A DNA stretch of 64,000 nucleotides, from the NCBI GenBank assembly GCA_963786225.1, contig CAWAYQ010000025.1:57509-121508 (forward strand), given 5' to 3'. The notes under the pieces were generated by a model. The model was not told the origin of the DNA. It saw only the letters and a program-made list of their open reading frames with translations, and ran no database searches. The position numbers and the translations under genes are program-made. The first letter of the stretch is position 1; the number at the start of each line of letters is the position of its first letter. Source of the stretch: Flaviflagellibacter sp963786225. GTDB lineage: Bacteria; Pseudomonadota; Alphaproteobacteria; Rhizobiales; Methylopilaceae. Below, in pieces: positions 8,281-16,739 of this stretch.

Positions 8281-9157
8281 GAAAATCGACAAAAGCACGC
8301 ACGCTCGGCGGAGTGTGTCGCTGCTTCGGGTAGTAGAGAAACCAGCCGGGGAATGTTCCGCACCACTCTTCCAAAAGCGGGACGAGCTTACCCTCATCGA
8401 TCAGGGGACGAACCAGCTCTTCCGCCCAGAACGCGATTCCAACACCCTGCACGGCGGCCGCGATACCCATGTCGCGTTGCGAGACCACCAGCGGGCCGTT
8501 GACCGCAACAGCAAACCATCGGCCCTCCTTCAGGAATTCCCACTTGTAGATATCGGTGCGGCCTGGCTGACGCCAGTTGATGCAGCGGTGCTGTAGCAGA
8601 TCGGCCGGCGCCTCCGGGCGTCCGTGACGATCGATGTAATCCGGTGAGGCTACGGCGAGTTGGCGCTGTTCGCCCCCGAGCTTCACGGCGACCATGTCGG
8701 CTTCAAGAAACTCGCCGAGCCGGGCACCGACGTCATAGCCGGCCTCAACGATGTTGGTGACGCGGTCGTCGATCGTCACGTCGAGAACGATATCCGGATA
8801 CTCTTCGTGGAACCCCCGGAGGGCCGGCTCGAGATAAGAGGCGGCGGCAACGCTCGGCATATGCACCCGAAGCGTTCCCGCCGGCGTGTCGCGTAAACTG
8901 GTGACATCCTGAACCGCCGCTTCCATCTCGATCATCGCCGGCTTGAAGCGCCGATGAAGGCGCTCACCTGCATCGGTCAGGGAGACGCTGCGTGTCGTGC
9001 GATTCAGCAAGCGCACGCCGAGACGCGTTTCCAGTTCGCGGATCGTCTGACTGAGTGTCGATGCGGAAATTCTGAGTTCCGTCGCCGCGCGCGCGAAGTT
9101 GCCATGCGCGACGACCGTCACGAATGCCCTGAGTTCCGCATACTCGCTACCACGCAT
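8258..9157 (-). CDS. LysR-family regulator (divergent from SDR)
   Basis: 299 residues. An N-terminal helix-turn-helix (FARAATELRISASTLSQTIR, LETRLGVRLLNRTTRSVSLT) is followed by a substrate-binding domain with the Asp-rich 'DVTIDDRVTNIVEAGYDVG' pattern of the CrgA/DmlR-like branch. I start it at ATG 9157; upstream in-frame codons to 9352 do not look like family sequence. It diverges from the SDR gene at 9271, a common LysR-target arrangement, across a 113-bp AT-rich gap. The 3' end is duplicated at 7008-7056. Confidence 0.88.
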   Translation of the reverse strand: MRGSEYAELRAFVTVVAHGNFARAATELRISASTLSQTIRELETRLGVRLLNRTTRSVSLTDAGERLHRRFKPAMIEMEAAVQDVTSLRDTPAGTLRVHMPSVAAASYLEPALRGFHEEYPDIVLDVTIDDRVTNIVEAGYDVGARLGEFLEADMVAVKLGGEQRQLAVASPDYIDRHGRPEAPADLLQHRCINWRQPGRTDIYKWEFLKEGRWFAVAVNGPLVVSQRDMGIAAAVQGVGIAFWAEELVRPLIDEGKLVPLLEEWCGTFPGWFLYYPKQRHTPPSVRAFVDFLRRPKVG

Positions 9158-9270
9158 TATGCATCCGAATCCGCGCAATGTATTTGCTTTATATACTATT
9201 ATTCTCACGTTGCATGCGCGCCATTCTGAGGGGGCGTCCGAAACCTCAATCTTCCCGGTGGGAGACAAAC

Positions 9271-10014
9271 ATGCAGACACGCAAACTGAGCGGAAAAGTC
9301 GCTTTGGTAACGGGAGCCTCTTCCGGAATTGGCGAAGCCACCGCGCTGGCATTGGCGGCGGAGGGCGCGCGAGTGGCGATCGCCGCCCGCCGCGTACAGC
9401 GCTTGAACGATCTTGCGAACCGCATCCGTCAAGGCGGCGGCGAAGCGCTGCCGATCGAAGCTGATGTAGCGGACGAGGCCCAGGCCTTAGGTATGGTGCA
9501 GCGCGTCCTGCAAGGTTTCGGACGGTTGGACATGCTGCTCAACGTCGCCGGCGTCGGCGTCGCCGCCCCGTTCCAGAACACCGCCACCGACGAGTATCGC
9601 CAGATGGTCGACATCAATATTCTGGGATTGCTCTATTCCATCCACGCCGCGCTGCCCGCGATGAAGCGGCAAGGCGCAGGCCATATCGTCGTCGTCTCGT
9701 CCGGCACGGGCCGGTACATCCACCCCTCGGTGGTCTATTCCGGCACCAAGCACGCGGCCAGCGCCATGGCGGAATCTCTGCGGCGCGAAATCGGCAAGGA
9801 CCGCATTCGCGTGACCTGCGTCGAGCCCGGCGCTGTCAAAACCGAGTTCACGTCGCATATGCGCGCCGATGTGCGCGAAGCGGTCGAGCAACGCTTAGGC
9901 GATATGGAGCAGCTTGAGAGCGAGGACGTGGCCGCCGCAATCCTCTACGCGGTGACGCAGCCCCGCAGGGTCAACGTCAACATCCTCACACTCTATCCGA
10001 CGCAACAAGCCTGA
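9271..10014 (+). CDS. Short-chain dehydrogenase/reductase (classical SDR)
   Basis: 247-residue NAD(P)-dependent oxidoreductase. The TGxxxGIG nucleotide motif (VTGASSGIGEA), an NVAG motif (here LNVAGVG), the catalytic Ser in VVVSSGTGR and the YxxxK pair (YSGTKHA) are all present. GGGAG precedes the ATG at 9271; upstream in-frame ATGs would add a non-homologous hydrophobic leader. It sits divergent from a LysR gene that probably controls it. The substrate cannot be predicted; many such pairs act on aldehydes or secondary alcohols. Confidence 0.88.
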   Translation: MQTRKLSGKVALVTGASSGIGEATALALAAEGARVAIAARRVQRLNDLANRIRQGGGEALPIEADVADEAQALGMVQRVLQGFGRLDMLLNVAGVGVAAPFQNTATDEYRQMVDINILGLLYSIHAALPAMKRQGAGHIVVVSSGTGRYIHPSVVYSGTKHAASAMAESLRREIGKDRIRVTCVEPGAVKTEFTSHMRADVREAVEQRLGDMEQLESEDVAAAILYAVTQPRRVNVNILTLYPTQQA

Positions 10015-10066
10015 CGGATTCGACCGCCGAGCGCGCGATCATGACTTGCCCCTGCGCGCTGGACTG

Positions 10067-10176
10067 AGCTTGTGAGTCGCCTCACGGCCGACGACATTAC
10101 GTTGTCCCTACGTGCCGCGCTCGATTGGGAAGAGATTGATCCATCTATTTTCGGGACTTTGTTCGTCCGCGGTCTC
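10067..10176 (+). pseudogene. DNA methyltransferase fragment, copy 1 (MmeI-like N6-adenine family)
   Basis: Open translation ELVSRLTADDITLSLRAALD followed by WEEIDPSIFGTLFVRGL. This matches the region just before the 'RSQLGAHYT' motif of class I DNA methyltransferases related to MmeI. It stops matching after RGL, and there is no upstream or downstream continuation. A second, ~90% similar copy lies at 12411-12525 in the same orientation. Confidence 0.75.
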
Positions 10177-10195
10177 GTCGGCTCCCGCCTGTTCT

Positions 10196-10522
10196 TCATC
10201 CTTTGAGCAGATATGGAATTGTTCCGGCCAGATCGGTATCGTCGATCAACTGGAAGCGGCTTTCGCTGCCGTTCCGACGGGCCGCGGCGTGAGGAGCGTA
10301 TCTGGGATCGCTGGCGAAGGCCCCGGCGGCCTCCTCCGATGGAAACTGCAGAAGCGCGATGAAGGTGGTATCCAGAGGTGCGCCCTCCAGCGTCTTTACG
10401 TTCCCACTTCGTGCCAGATATCTGCCACCGTGTTCATGCACAAGATCGTGGACAGATGCGGCGTATGCCGGCACCCATCTGTCGTCAGTCACCTTGACGT
10501 CTGCGATCACGTAAACCGTCAT
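10196..10522 (-). CDS. DUF1330 family protein
   Basis: 108-residue small protein starting MTVYVIADVKVTD, with the DUF1330 pattern of a ferredoxin-like alpha/beta fold (VHEHGGRYLARSG, then FIALLQFPSEEAA). The ATG at 10522 has AGGAG 9 bases upstream; the longer in-frame start is discarded. Members are small dimeric cytosolic proteins of unknown function. It lies isolated between a methyltransferase scrap and an exported protein. Confidence 0.85.
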   Translation of the reverse strand: MTVYVIADVKVTDDRWVPAYAASVHDLVHEHGGRYLARSGNVKTLEGAPLDTTFIALLQFPSEEAAGAFASDPRYAPHAAARRNGSESRFQLIDDTDLAGTIPYLLKG

Positions 10523-10860
10523 TGTCGTATCTCCTACGGTCGGCTGTTGCACTCCCTTTGACCTGACTACCGTCTTGTGGGGCATCCACAGATCGGGCTC
10601 TCCGCCGTCGATCCATCCGAGACACTAGCCGACGTCCGGTGACTAAGGAACCGATCCAGCCCCCAATTCACACGGCGGCGTGGTTTTCCGCGCATCGGCG
10701 CCCGGAGGCTTGGCCATACGCCTTGTCATCCCACGACCGTCTCAGCGCGCGAGGGTAAACGCCGGCCAGCGTCGATCTCTGAAGTTGAGGTGACCCACTT
10801 TTCAACCAGATGCGCACCTGCTTTGCTGGGACGTCAACTACTCAACAAACGAGGAAAGCC
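10523..10860. other. Intergenic, no gene seen
   Basis: The gap between two divergent genes must hold promoters for both. I see no convincing coding frame, repeat or hairpin. Several short stop-interrupted stretches with coding-like GC3 suggest decayed sequence. Confidence 0.5.
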
Positions 10861-11262
10861 ATGAAGATAATTTGGGCTTTAGCGGCGATCTTGGGCTTCG
10901 TTGCGCTTGCCCCCGGCTCCGCGGCTGCGCAGCAGCGCTATCCGCTTTTCTGTAGAGGCGCAGGGTACACCGGCTACAGTTATCTGACGGGAGAGCGCCT
11001 GTTGGTGAAGTTCCGACCCGGCAGCGCGGCTGTGGCGGCGGGAGGGATCCAGAAAGGGGAGTGCCGCTGGGCCGATCGAGCATTTCGCCCCGGTGAACCT
11101 GACGTGTTTTGCTTCGACAACGTGCAAGGATTTGAGATCGATTGGCTCGGCTCCGGCAATGTGAGCTTCAGAGCGCAGCGGCCTGCCGGGGTCAGTCAGC
11201 TCGCGAAGGACGTGATCACTCAATTCAACGTCTACAACGCAGGCGGTTGCATGCGGCTCTAG
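10861..11262 (+). CDS. Small exported protein of unknown function
   Basis: 133 residues. A clear signal peptide (MKIIWALAAILGFVALAPG, cleavage after AAAQ) is followed by a ~110-residue secreted domain with four cysteines (FCRG, ECRW, VFCF, GCMRL) that could form two disulfides. The start at 10861 is chosen from GAGGAAAG just upstream. I do not recognise the family. The compact size, Cys content and signal peptide suggest a small periplasmic beta-domain. Confidence 0.75.
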   Translation: MKIIWALAAILGFVALAPGSAAAQQRYPLFCRGAGYTGYSYLTGERLLVKFRPGSAAVAAGGIQKGECRWADRAFRPGEPDVFCFDNVQGFEIDWLGSGNVSFRAQRPAGVSQLAKDVITQFNVYNAGGCMRL

Positions 11263-11482
11263 CTGCGTCCTGACCTTCGGTTCGAGGGTCTGGCAGCACC
11301 ACCTATCCTATCATCTGCGTCGCCGATTTGGTCGTTGTGCACGCCTTGCTGGTGTACCAATCTTGGCGCGAGGCTGTCACGGCAGGGTATACCGTGATGT
11401 GGCTGGTCACTACGACCGTCAGCAAGGCAAAAGGTAAGGACGTCGAAGCAGTGGCGGCAATGTCTCAGGTCTCATGTCGTTA

Positions 11483-11506
11483 CCCCGGGGTGCCGACACC
11501 CCGGGG
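11483..11506. terminator. Strong hairpin, 10-bp perfect stem
   Basis: CCCCGGGGTG-CCGA-CACCCCGGGG lies just past the stop of the alpha/beta hydrolase gene. The stem is perfect and GC-only except one pair. A long U-run is absent on both strands, so it may act as an attenuating hairpin or 3' stabiliser rather than a classic terminator. Confidence 0.55.
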
Positions 11507-11516
11507 GGATTGAAAT

Positions 11517-12197
11517 CTATCTGACCTGCTGTGCGGCTTCGTCGATCAGAGCCGCCACGCTTTCCGGCTTCGACACGTAGATGGCGTGGCTGCCGGTCGT
11601 TTCTACGACCGTCGCACCCGCGCGCTGCGACATTAGCCTTTGCGCCGCAGGCGGGATCATCTTGTCGTCCGTCGCCACGAGATACCAGCTCGGTTTGCTG
11701 GTCCAAGCTGGCTGGCCGACTGCGCCGGTCAGAGCGCCAAGACCCCACGGTACCTGCGAGTCTGCCATAAAGGCTGCCTCTTCCACGTCGACGTCCGCCG
11801 CGAAGGCGTCGTGGAACTTCGTTTTGTCGAGGAACAGGAATCCGTCACGTGGGGGCAGGATCGGCGGTACCGACGCACCCGGAGGAGGATTGGCGATCAG
11901 CGACGAAACGGACTCCCCTTGATCAGGAGCGAATGCCGCGATGTATACCAAAGCCGCGACCTTCGGATGATTGCCCGCTTCGGTAATGACTACGCCCCCA
12001 TAGGAATGGCCGACGAGAACCACAGGGGCGTCCAGCGCGTCCAACACGAGTTTTGTGGCCGCCACGTCGTCGACCAGCGACACTGTCGAGTTTTGGACGA
12101 TGCTGACCTTGTGGCCCGCCTTGGTGAGCGCGCGGTACACACCCCGCCACCCCGCGCCGTCAACAAAGCCGCCGTGGACGAGAACAATATTTGACAT
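11517..12197 (-). CDS. Alpha/beta hydrolase (EstC/salicylate-esterase-like)
   Basis: 226-residue hydrolase. The opening NIVLVHGGFVDGAGWRGV forms the oxyanion-hole strand. The nucleophile elbow GHSYGG has Ser65, and the late GSHAIY supplies the catalytic His. The architecture matches plant-like salicylate/hydroxynitrile-lyase-type esterases common in soil bacteria. ATG 12197 is preceded by GGAGGTTCTC. No signal peptide is seen, so it is probably cytosolic. The substrate is unknown. It stands alone; the hairpin at 11483 follows it. Confidence 0.87.
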   Translation of the reverse strand: MSNIVLVHGGFVDGAGWRGVYRALTKAGHKVSIVQNSTVSLVDDVAATKLVLDALDAPVVLVGHSYGGVVITEAGNHPKVAALVYIAAFAPDQGESVSSLIANPPPGASVPPILPPRDGFLFLDKTKFHDAFAADVDVEEAAFMADSQVPWGLGALTGAVGQPAWTSKPSWYLVATDDKMIPPAAQRLMSQRAGATVVETTGSHAIYVSKPESVAALIDEAAQQVR

Positions 12198-12410
12198 GAG
12201 AACCTCCGAAGTTAATGGCAAGCGATCAGATCTCGCCCGGCGCTGATTGGATGCCGCAAAGCCGATTATTCGAGCAGTTGGCCGATTAGCCGTGACGGAT
12301 GTGTGGCACGACGAGGGTGCCGTCGCCAACCGTCACATCTGGCTCAAAGGGCATCACGTTGGGCAGGCTAGGAGCACCTCGAGCCCTTCCGCCGTGACCT
12401 GGACCGACCC

Positions 12411-12525
12411 GAGCTTGTGAGTCGCCTCACGACCGACGACAGTACGTTGTGCCTACGTGCTGGCGCTCGATTGGGGAGGAGAGATTGATCCATCGATTTT
12501 CGGAACTTTGTTCGTCCGCGGTCTC
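12411..12525 (+). pseudogene. DNA methyltransferase fragment, copy 2 (frameshifted)
   Basis: Same segment as 10067-10176 at ~90% identity, but with one extra base in the GCTGGCGCTC stretch and three more before GAGATTGAT. The frame therefore breaks mid-fragment. After the shift it reads EIDPSIFGTLFVRGLDPDK and then diverges. The two scraps bracket the DUF1330, exported-protein and hydrolase genes. Confidence 0.75.
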
Positions 12526-12593
12526 GATCCCGACAAAACATCCGAGAGTAGTCTGCGGCGGGCCTGGACGTCGTACTCGAAGAGAGCTGGTAA

Positions 12594-12614
12594 GTGGCGG
12601 ATTTTATCCGCCAC
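12594..12614 (-). terminator. Possible weak terminator hairpin
   Basis: GTGGCGGA-TTTTA-TCCGCCAC is an 8-bp perfect stem just beyond the stop of the exported protein at 12623. No U-run follows on the minus strand. Confidence 0.35.
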
Positions 12615-12622
12615 CGCCACCA

Positions 12623-12994
12623 TCAGCTGGCCTTCTCGGTCACCAGTGTCAGCGTGCCATCCTCTCCTAGACTGGCTACGATGACTTGTGCCGGCGTGAG
12701 GCCTTTTGCTTCAAGCAAAGATTTTATTTCGGGGGAGGCGTCGATCGAAGCGCGCAACTTCTGAAGATCGTCGTCGCCGCGCTGTGCCACCATTTTGTTG
12801 ACCTGCGTCCGCGTGGCTTCAGGCAGCTCATTAACATCGACAATATCGACGCTTTGGATCCTCGGGACCGTAGGAGATGCCGGCGCGGCGGCAGGAGCCG
12901 GCGCGGATGGCTGCTGGGCGGGTGGTTCTTGCGCGTTGGCCGCGGTGGCGAAGGCGAGAGTGGCGCCCGCTGCCAGGATTGTAATCATGCGCAT
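12623..12994 (-). CDS. Small secreted Pro/Ala-rich protein
   Basis: 123 residues. The signal peptide MRMITILAAGATLAFATAANA is followed by a Pro/Ala/Gln-rich linker (EPPAQQPSAPAP) and a ~75-residue helical C-terminal domain ending TLTLVTEKAS. GAGGAAAGG precedes the ATG. The family is not recognised. The C-terminal helices (VNELPEATRTQVNKMV, SPEIKSLLEAKGLTP) are soluble and acidic. A palindrome at 13021-13038 just upstream may control it. Confidence 0.75.
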   Translation of the reverse strand: MRMITILAAGATLAFATAANAQEPPAQQPSAPAPAAAPASPTVPRIQSVDIVDVNELPEATRTQVNKMVAQRGDDDLQKLRASIDASPEIKSLLEAKGLTPAQVIVASLGEDGTLTLVTEKAS

Positions 12995-13463
12995 GGAAAT
13001 TCCTTTCCTCGGTTAGCGATATGATCACTAGCGATCATGCCGACACCTCACACGGCGAACGCGGTTAGAAGTCAGGCGGCGGAAGGGTTATTCTGTGGTT
13101 ATCCCGAGCCGGAAATGTGCGCTTCTCGGACGCCGATGTGTCCATGCCTTGCTACCGGCAGCATCTCGCAAACACCGGGTCGGACGGCCTGAGCGGCCGG
13201 AAAGGTTGAGGCGGCAGCCGCGAGATCGATCTCGGCAAACGCGCCGCCTCACGCCGTCGGGAGTTATTGAATCGAGGGCCGCCCGGCCCTCTCCCGGCAC
13301 GGAACTGACCGGTATGGACGGTGGTGGCGGCGACGTGGGCTCGATGATGATCGGCGAGCGGTGGCAAGCGCTTCCCGGATCAGCGCCGGCTTCCCGGGCT
13401 GTCGAGGCGAATTGGCGCGCTCAGTGGCTGATTTCATGAGCGCGCCAAAGCCGAGGAAAACGC
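12995..13463. other. Intergenic stretch without identifiable gene
   Basis: Apart from the palindrome at 13021-13038, I see no supported feature. Open frames here have no start signal, family motif or ribosome site. Confidence 0.5.
13021..13038. promoter_or_regulatory. Inverted repeat, candidate operator
   Basis: ATGATC-ACTAGC-GATCAT forms an 18-bp dyad 27 bases upstream of the start at 12994. Size and position fit a dimeric repressor site; no regulator gene is adjacent. Confidence 0.4.
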
Positions 13464-14759
13464 CTATTGCATGCCCGCGACAGCGAGAATCGTGGTGATG
13501 CCAGTCTTCTTGACCATCAGGTTGCTCTCTTTCTCGACGTCGACCCATTCGTCGAGAGAATGGTTCCGGCCTCCCTTATCCGCTCTCGGCATCGTCAGAG
13601 CCGGGATGTTCAGGCTCATGGCCATGTTGGAGTCCGTCGAACTCGTCCTGTATTCGGGCTTGAGGCCGTGTGCCGAGTACGCTTCGGTGGCAAGTTGCAC
13701 GATCTCGGATGTCTCGTCGGTCCTTCCGGCGGGCCGATCACCAACCAGTTTGGTTTCGACGGTAATCAAGCCCTCCTTGGTGGAGCGGGCATTGTTTTCG
13801 GTTGCGACGGCTTGGTCCAGGATCTCGAGAAAGCGCTTCTCGATCTTGGCCAGCTCGCCCGCGTCTTCCGAGCGCATATCAAATTCCATCCAGACCTCGT
13901 TCGGAATGGAGTTCACGGAGGTGCCTCCGCCCGTAACGCTGGCGCTGTAAGTGGTCTTCGGTTTCGTGGGCGCCTGCGTCTTGTACAATTCGACGACGGC
14001 CTGGGCCATCGCCGTCATTGGATTGACCACGCCGTAAGCGCTGTACGAGTGGCCGCCCGGCCCCTTGAAGGTGACCCGGTAGCGCTTCGAGCCCACCCCC
14101 CCGATCGTAAAGTCTTTCACACCGCCGCCATCGAGGGAGAAGAACGCCTTCACCTGATCCTTGTATTTACCCTTGGTAAAGAAGTAGCGGACCCCCCGAA
14201 GGTCGCCGAGACCTTCCTCCCCAACGGTGCCCATGAAGACGATATCGCCTTTCGTCTTGATTCCCGCGGCGTCCATGGCACGGATGTATTGCAGGAGCGT
14301 CGCCAAGCCCGTGCTGTCGTCACCCACGCCAGGTGCATAGAGACGAGTGCCGTTGCGCTTTACTTTGACATCGGTCCCTTCAGGAAAGACGGTGTCGAGA
14401 TGCGCAGAGACGACGATAAGAGGGCCGTCTCCGGAACCCTTGCGGACGCCGAGCACGTTGCCCTCCGGATCGATCTCGACGTCCGAGAGGCCGTGTGCCT
14501 TGAACATTTCCATATAAACATTCGCGCGCTTTGCTTCTTTGAAGGGCGGAGACTCGATCTCCGTCAGGGTGATGACCTCGTTGACCCAACGATCGTGTTC
14601 CTTGTCAAAGGTCTCAACGGCCTTTTTGTAGCCGTCGCTGGTCATGATGCGCTTGATCGTGTCGGCATGAGGGGAAGGCGCTTCAACTTGCGCCATAGCA
14701 GCAGTGACGCCAGTGCTTAACACCAGCACCAGGCTAAGTGATCGAAGAGCAGATTTCAT
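13464..14759 (-). CDS. Exported M20-family metallopeptidase
   Basis: 431 residues with an N-terminal signal peptide (MKSALRSLSLVLVLSTGVTA). The dinuclear zinc site is visible: SAHLDTVFPEG (His, Asp), GVGDDSTGLA (bridging Asp), VGEEGLGD (catalytic/ligand Glu) and a late NHSLDEW His. A central dimerisation domain (FKGPGGHSYSAYGVVNPM) matches peptidase T/M20 relatives. It probably hydrolyses short peptides in the periplasm. The ATG at 14759 has AAGGAGA upstream. It is 34 bases downstream of the ABC permease stop, likely the last gene of a four-gene operon. Confidence 0.88.
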   Translation of the reverse strand: MKSALRSLSLVLVLSTGVTAAMAQVEAPSPHADTIKRIMTSDGYKKAVETFDKEHDRWVNEVITLTEIESPPFKEAKRANVYMEMFKAHGLSDVEIDPEGNVLGVRKGSGDGPLIVVSAHLDTVFPEGTDVKVKRNGTRLYAPGVGDDSTGLATLLQYIRAMDAAGIKTKGDIVFMGTVGEEGLGDLRGVRYFFTKGKYKDQVKAFFSLDGGGVKDFTIGGVGSKRYRVTFKGPGGHSYSAYGVVNPMTAMAQAVVELYKTQAPTKPKTTYSASVTGGGTSVNSIPNEVWMEFDMRSEDAGELAKIEKRFLEILDQAVATENNARSTKEGLITVETKLVGDRPAGRTDETSEIVQLATEAYSAHGLKPEYRTSSTDSNMAMSLNIPALTMPRADKGGRNHSLDEWVDVEKESNLMVKKTGITTILAVAGMQ

Positions 14760-14793
14760 TTGCGCCGTTCTCCTTTGTGGTTGTGGAAGGACG

Positions 14794-16014
14794 TCAGTGC
14801 TCCGCCAGAGCGTCAGCAAGTTGCTTCCGCTGCATCAGCCAAGCGGGCAGGAGGGCAAGAGCCAAGCCGACGGAAAGGACACCCGCGGCAAGGGCGATTT
14901 CCGCCCCGCCAAGTGTAGGTGCGAGAGCGATCCCCGTCTCATGCGCGAGCCAGCGGCTGACCCCGAAGGAAAGCCCATAGCCGCCCAGCACTCCGACTAC
15001 GGTGCCTGTAAGGACGAGAACAGCCGTAAACCCCCAAGCTACGCTGAAGATGTAGCCGCGTGGCGCACCGAGTGCGCGCAAGGTCACGAACTGGGGCATC
15101 AGCAGACGGAACAGAATGAGGACGCTTGCTACAATGGCGAGGAGAACGAGCGCTTGTGTCACGAGCGCGAGAAGGCTCATCAGCCGCCGCATATCGCCCA
15201 GCACGGCATAGAGGCTCCGGAGCGCCTCCGCGGGGAAAAACGCCATGGATTCGGTCGTCGTATAGGCACTGCGAAGCCCGTAAGCCGAGGCAATTGTGTC
15301 GGGGTGAACCACGGCCGCAGGGATGCCCGGAGTCCGTTCGGGATCGAAAGGCGGACCAACAATCTCGGTGCCTTCGGGATGGCCATCCGGTAAGGAATGC
15401 AATCGCCAGACAAGTTCGACCGGAACGGCGATGGCCCGATCCCACGGCGAGCCTGTCGGCCTCATGCGCCCCACGACGGTGAGCAGGGCCCCATGCTCGT
15501 CTTCGCCTGCTTCCTCTCCCTCCTCGTCGTGCGCGTGGAGGCCGTGTGTCGGGTGGAATGTCATGCCGATATCGAGCGGCGAGGCAGCACCCACCACAGC
15601 CTCCGAGTGCTTCTCGAACACCCGACCTTCTGCAAGGTCATTTGACAAGTGAGCAATCAGTGCTGCCGTCGTGCCCACGATCGGTGCACCATGGTGATTG
15701 TCACCGAACCCGAGAGGCGCAACAAAGCGCGCAGTCGGCTCGTTGAGGAGCCGGGCAGTGACCGCCGGCGGGAGGAGCTTCGGGGCACCTGGACGGAGGA
15801 ACACGGCGGTCATGAGAGCGTCCGTCTGACTGCCTGGGGCGGCAACAATCAGATCGAACCTGTCGGCAGCACGTGCGCTGCCCGTTCGAAGGGCTCGCTC
15901 CTGCGAGACAAGCGCGACGGCGAGGCTCACTCCGGCGGCCACGAGAAGAGAAAAGGCAAAAGCCGTCCAGCGGTAACGCCGGAGCGAGGCGCGGATCACC
16001 GGCCAGGGGTTCAT
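14794..16014 (-). CDS. FtsX/MacB-like ABC permease with acidic-His loop
   Basis: 406 residues. There is one N-terminal membrane helix (FAFSLLVAAGVSLAVAL), a ~240-residue periplasmic domain, and three C-terminal helices in the FtsX-like arrangement with FVTLRALGAPRGYIF. Inside the periplasmic domain, residues ~154-174 are strikingly rich in His, Asp and Glu (HPTHGLHAHDEEGEE...EDEHG), as in metal-binding loops. Such permeases do not transport across the inner membrane conventionally; they couple ATP hydrolysis to outer-membrane or lipoprotein processes. It overlaps the ATPase gene by 4 bases. Confidence 0.85.
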   Translation of the reverse strand: MNPWPVIRASLRRYRWTAFAFSLLVAAGVSLAVALVSQERALRTGSARAADRFDLIVAAPGSQTDALMTAVFLRPGAPKLLPPAVTARLLNEPTARFVAPLGFGDNHHGAPIVGTTAALIAHLSNDLAEGRVFEKHSEAVVGAASPLDIGMTFHPTHGLHAHDEEGEEAGEDEHGALLTVVGRMRPTGSPWDRAIAVPVELVWRLHSLPDGHPEGTEIVGPPFDPERTPGIPAAVVHPDTIASAYGLRSAYTTTESMAFFPAEALRSLYAVLGDMRRLMSLLALVTQALVLLAIVASVLILFRLLMPQFVTLRALGAPRGYIFSVAWGFTAVLVLTGTVVGVLGGYGLSFGVSRWLAHETGIALAPTLGGAEIALAAGVLSVGLALALLPAWLMQRKQLADALAEH

Positions 16015-16739
16015 ACGCGCTCTCCGGCCAGGACCGAGTTGGTCTCGTGCGCGTCCGCGACGCGTCCAGCGTGGAGCATCAGCGTGTTGTCGGCCCGCTC
16101 AGCCAACCGTTCATCATGGGTCGTGCAGACCACGATCTTGCCCTTGCTCTTCGCCAGATGCTCGAGTTGCGTCGCAATCGCTTCGGCATTGGCCCGATCA
16201 AGGCTCGCGGTGGGCTCGTCCGCGAGGATAATCGGCGGATCGAGCAGAAGCGCTCGAGCGAGCGCCACCCGTTGTTGCTCGCCACGGGACAAGCGGGACA
16301 CCGCGCCGCGTCGGCGCGGCACGCCGAAACCATCGAGGAGCGCAAGAGCGCGTTCGCGCAAGTCAGACGGAACCCGAAACCCCTTGAACAGGACGGGAAG
16401 CACCACGTTGCCGAGAGGATCGAGTTCGTCGATAAGGCGAAAATCCTGGAACACCAGCCCACAATGGCGGCGACGCCATTCGTCCCTCGTCGCCTCCCCG
16501 AATTCGTTCACCACTGCTCCGGCGTATCGCACGCTTCCGGCGAAGGGTTGAACAATGCCGGACAGGCAATGCAGCAGCGTCGTCTTGCCCGAGCCAGAGG
16601 GGCCCTGGATCACCGTCAGGTGCCCGGCGGCAAAGCGGCCTGACACTCCTGCGAGGGCTTCGACGACATCGCCGGCCGGACCTCGAAACGTCGCATTCAG
16701 ACGTACGGCCTCTAGTGCCGGCGCGTCTCCTGCGGTCAT
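16011..16739 (-). CDS. ABC transporter ATPase (LolD/MacB type)
   Basis: 242 residues with Walker A GPSGSGKTT, Q-loop VFQDFRLIDEL, signature LSRGEQQRVALARAL (usual LSGGEQQR with Gly to Arg), Walker B IILADEP and H-loop TTHD. It belongs to the branch paired with FtsX-like permeases, matching its partner downstream. 4-base overlaps on both sides indicate tight translational coupling with the exported protein and the permease. Confidence 0.92.
   Translation of the reverse strand: MTAGDAPALEAVRLNATFRGPAGDVVEALAGVSGRFAAGHLTVIQGPSGSGKTTLLHCLSGIVQPFAGSVRYAGAVVNEFGEATRDEWRRRHCGLVFQDFRLIDELDPLGNVVLPVLFKGFRVPSDLRERALALLDGFGVPRRRGAVSRLSRGEQQRVALARALLLDPPIILADEPTASLDRANAEAIATQLEHLAKSKGKIVVCTTHDERLAERADNTLMLHAGRVADAHETNSVLAGERV

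Noticed and set aside
13095..13439. 114-codon plus-strand frame
   Set aside because: No ribosome site, no recognisable domain, Arg/Pro-rich composition.
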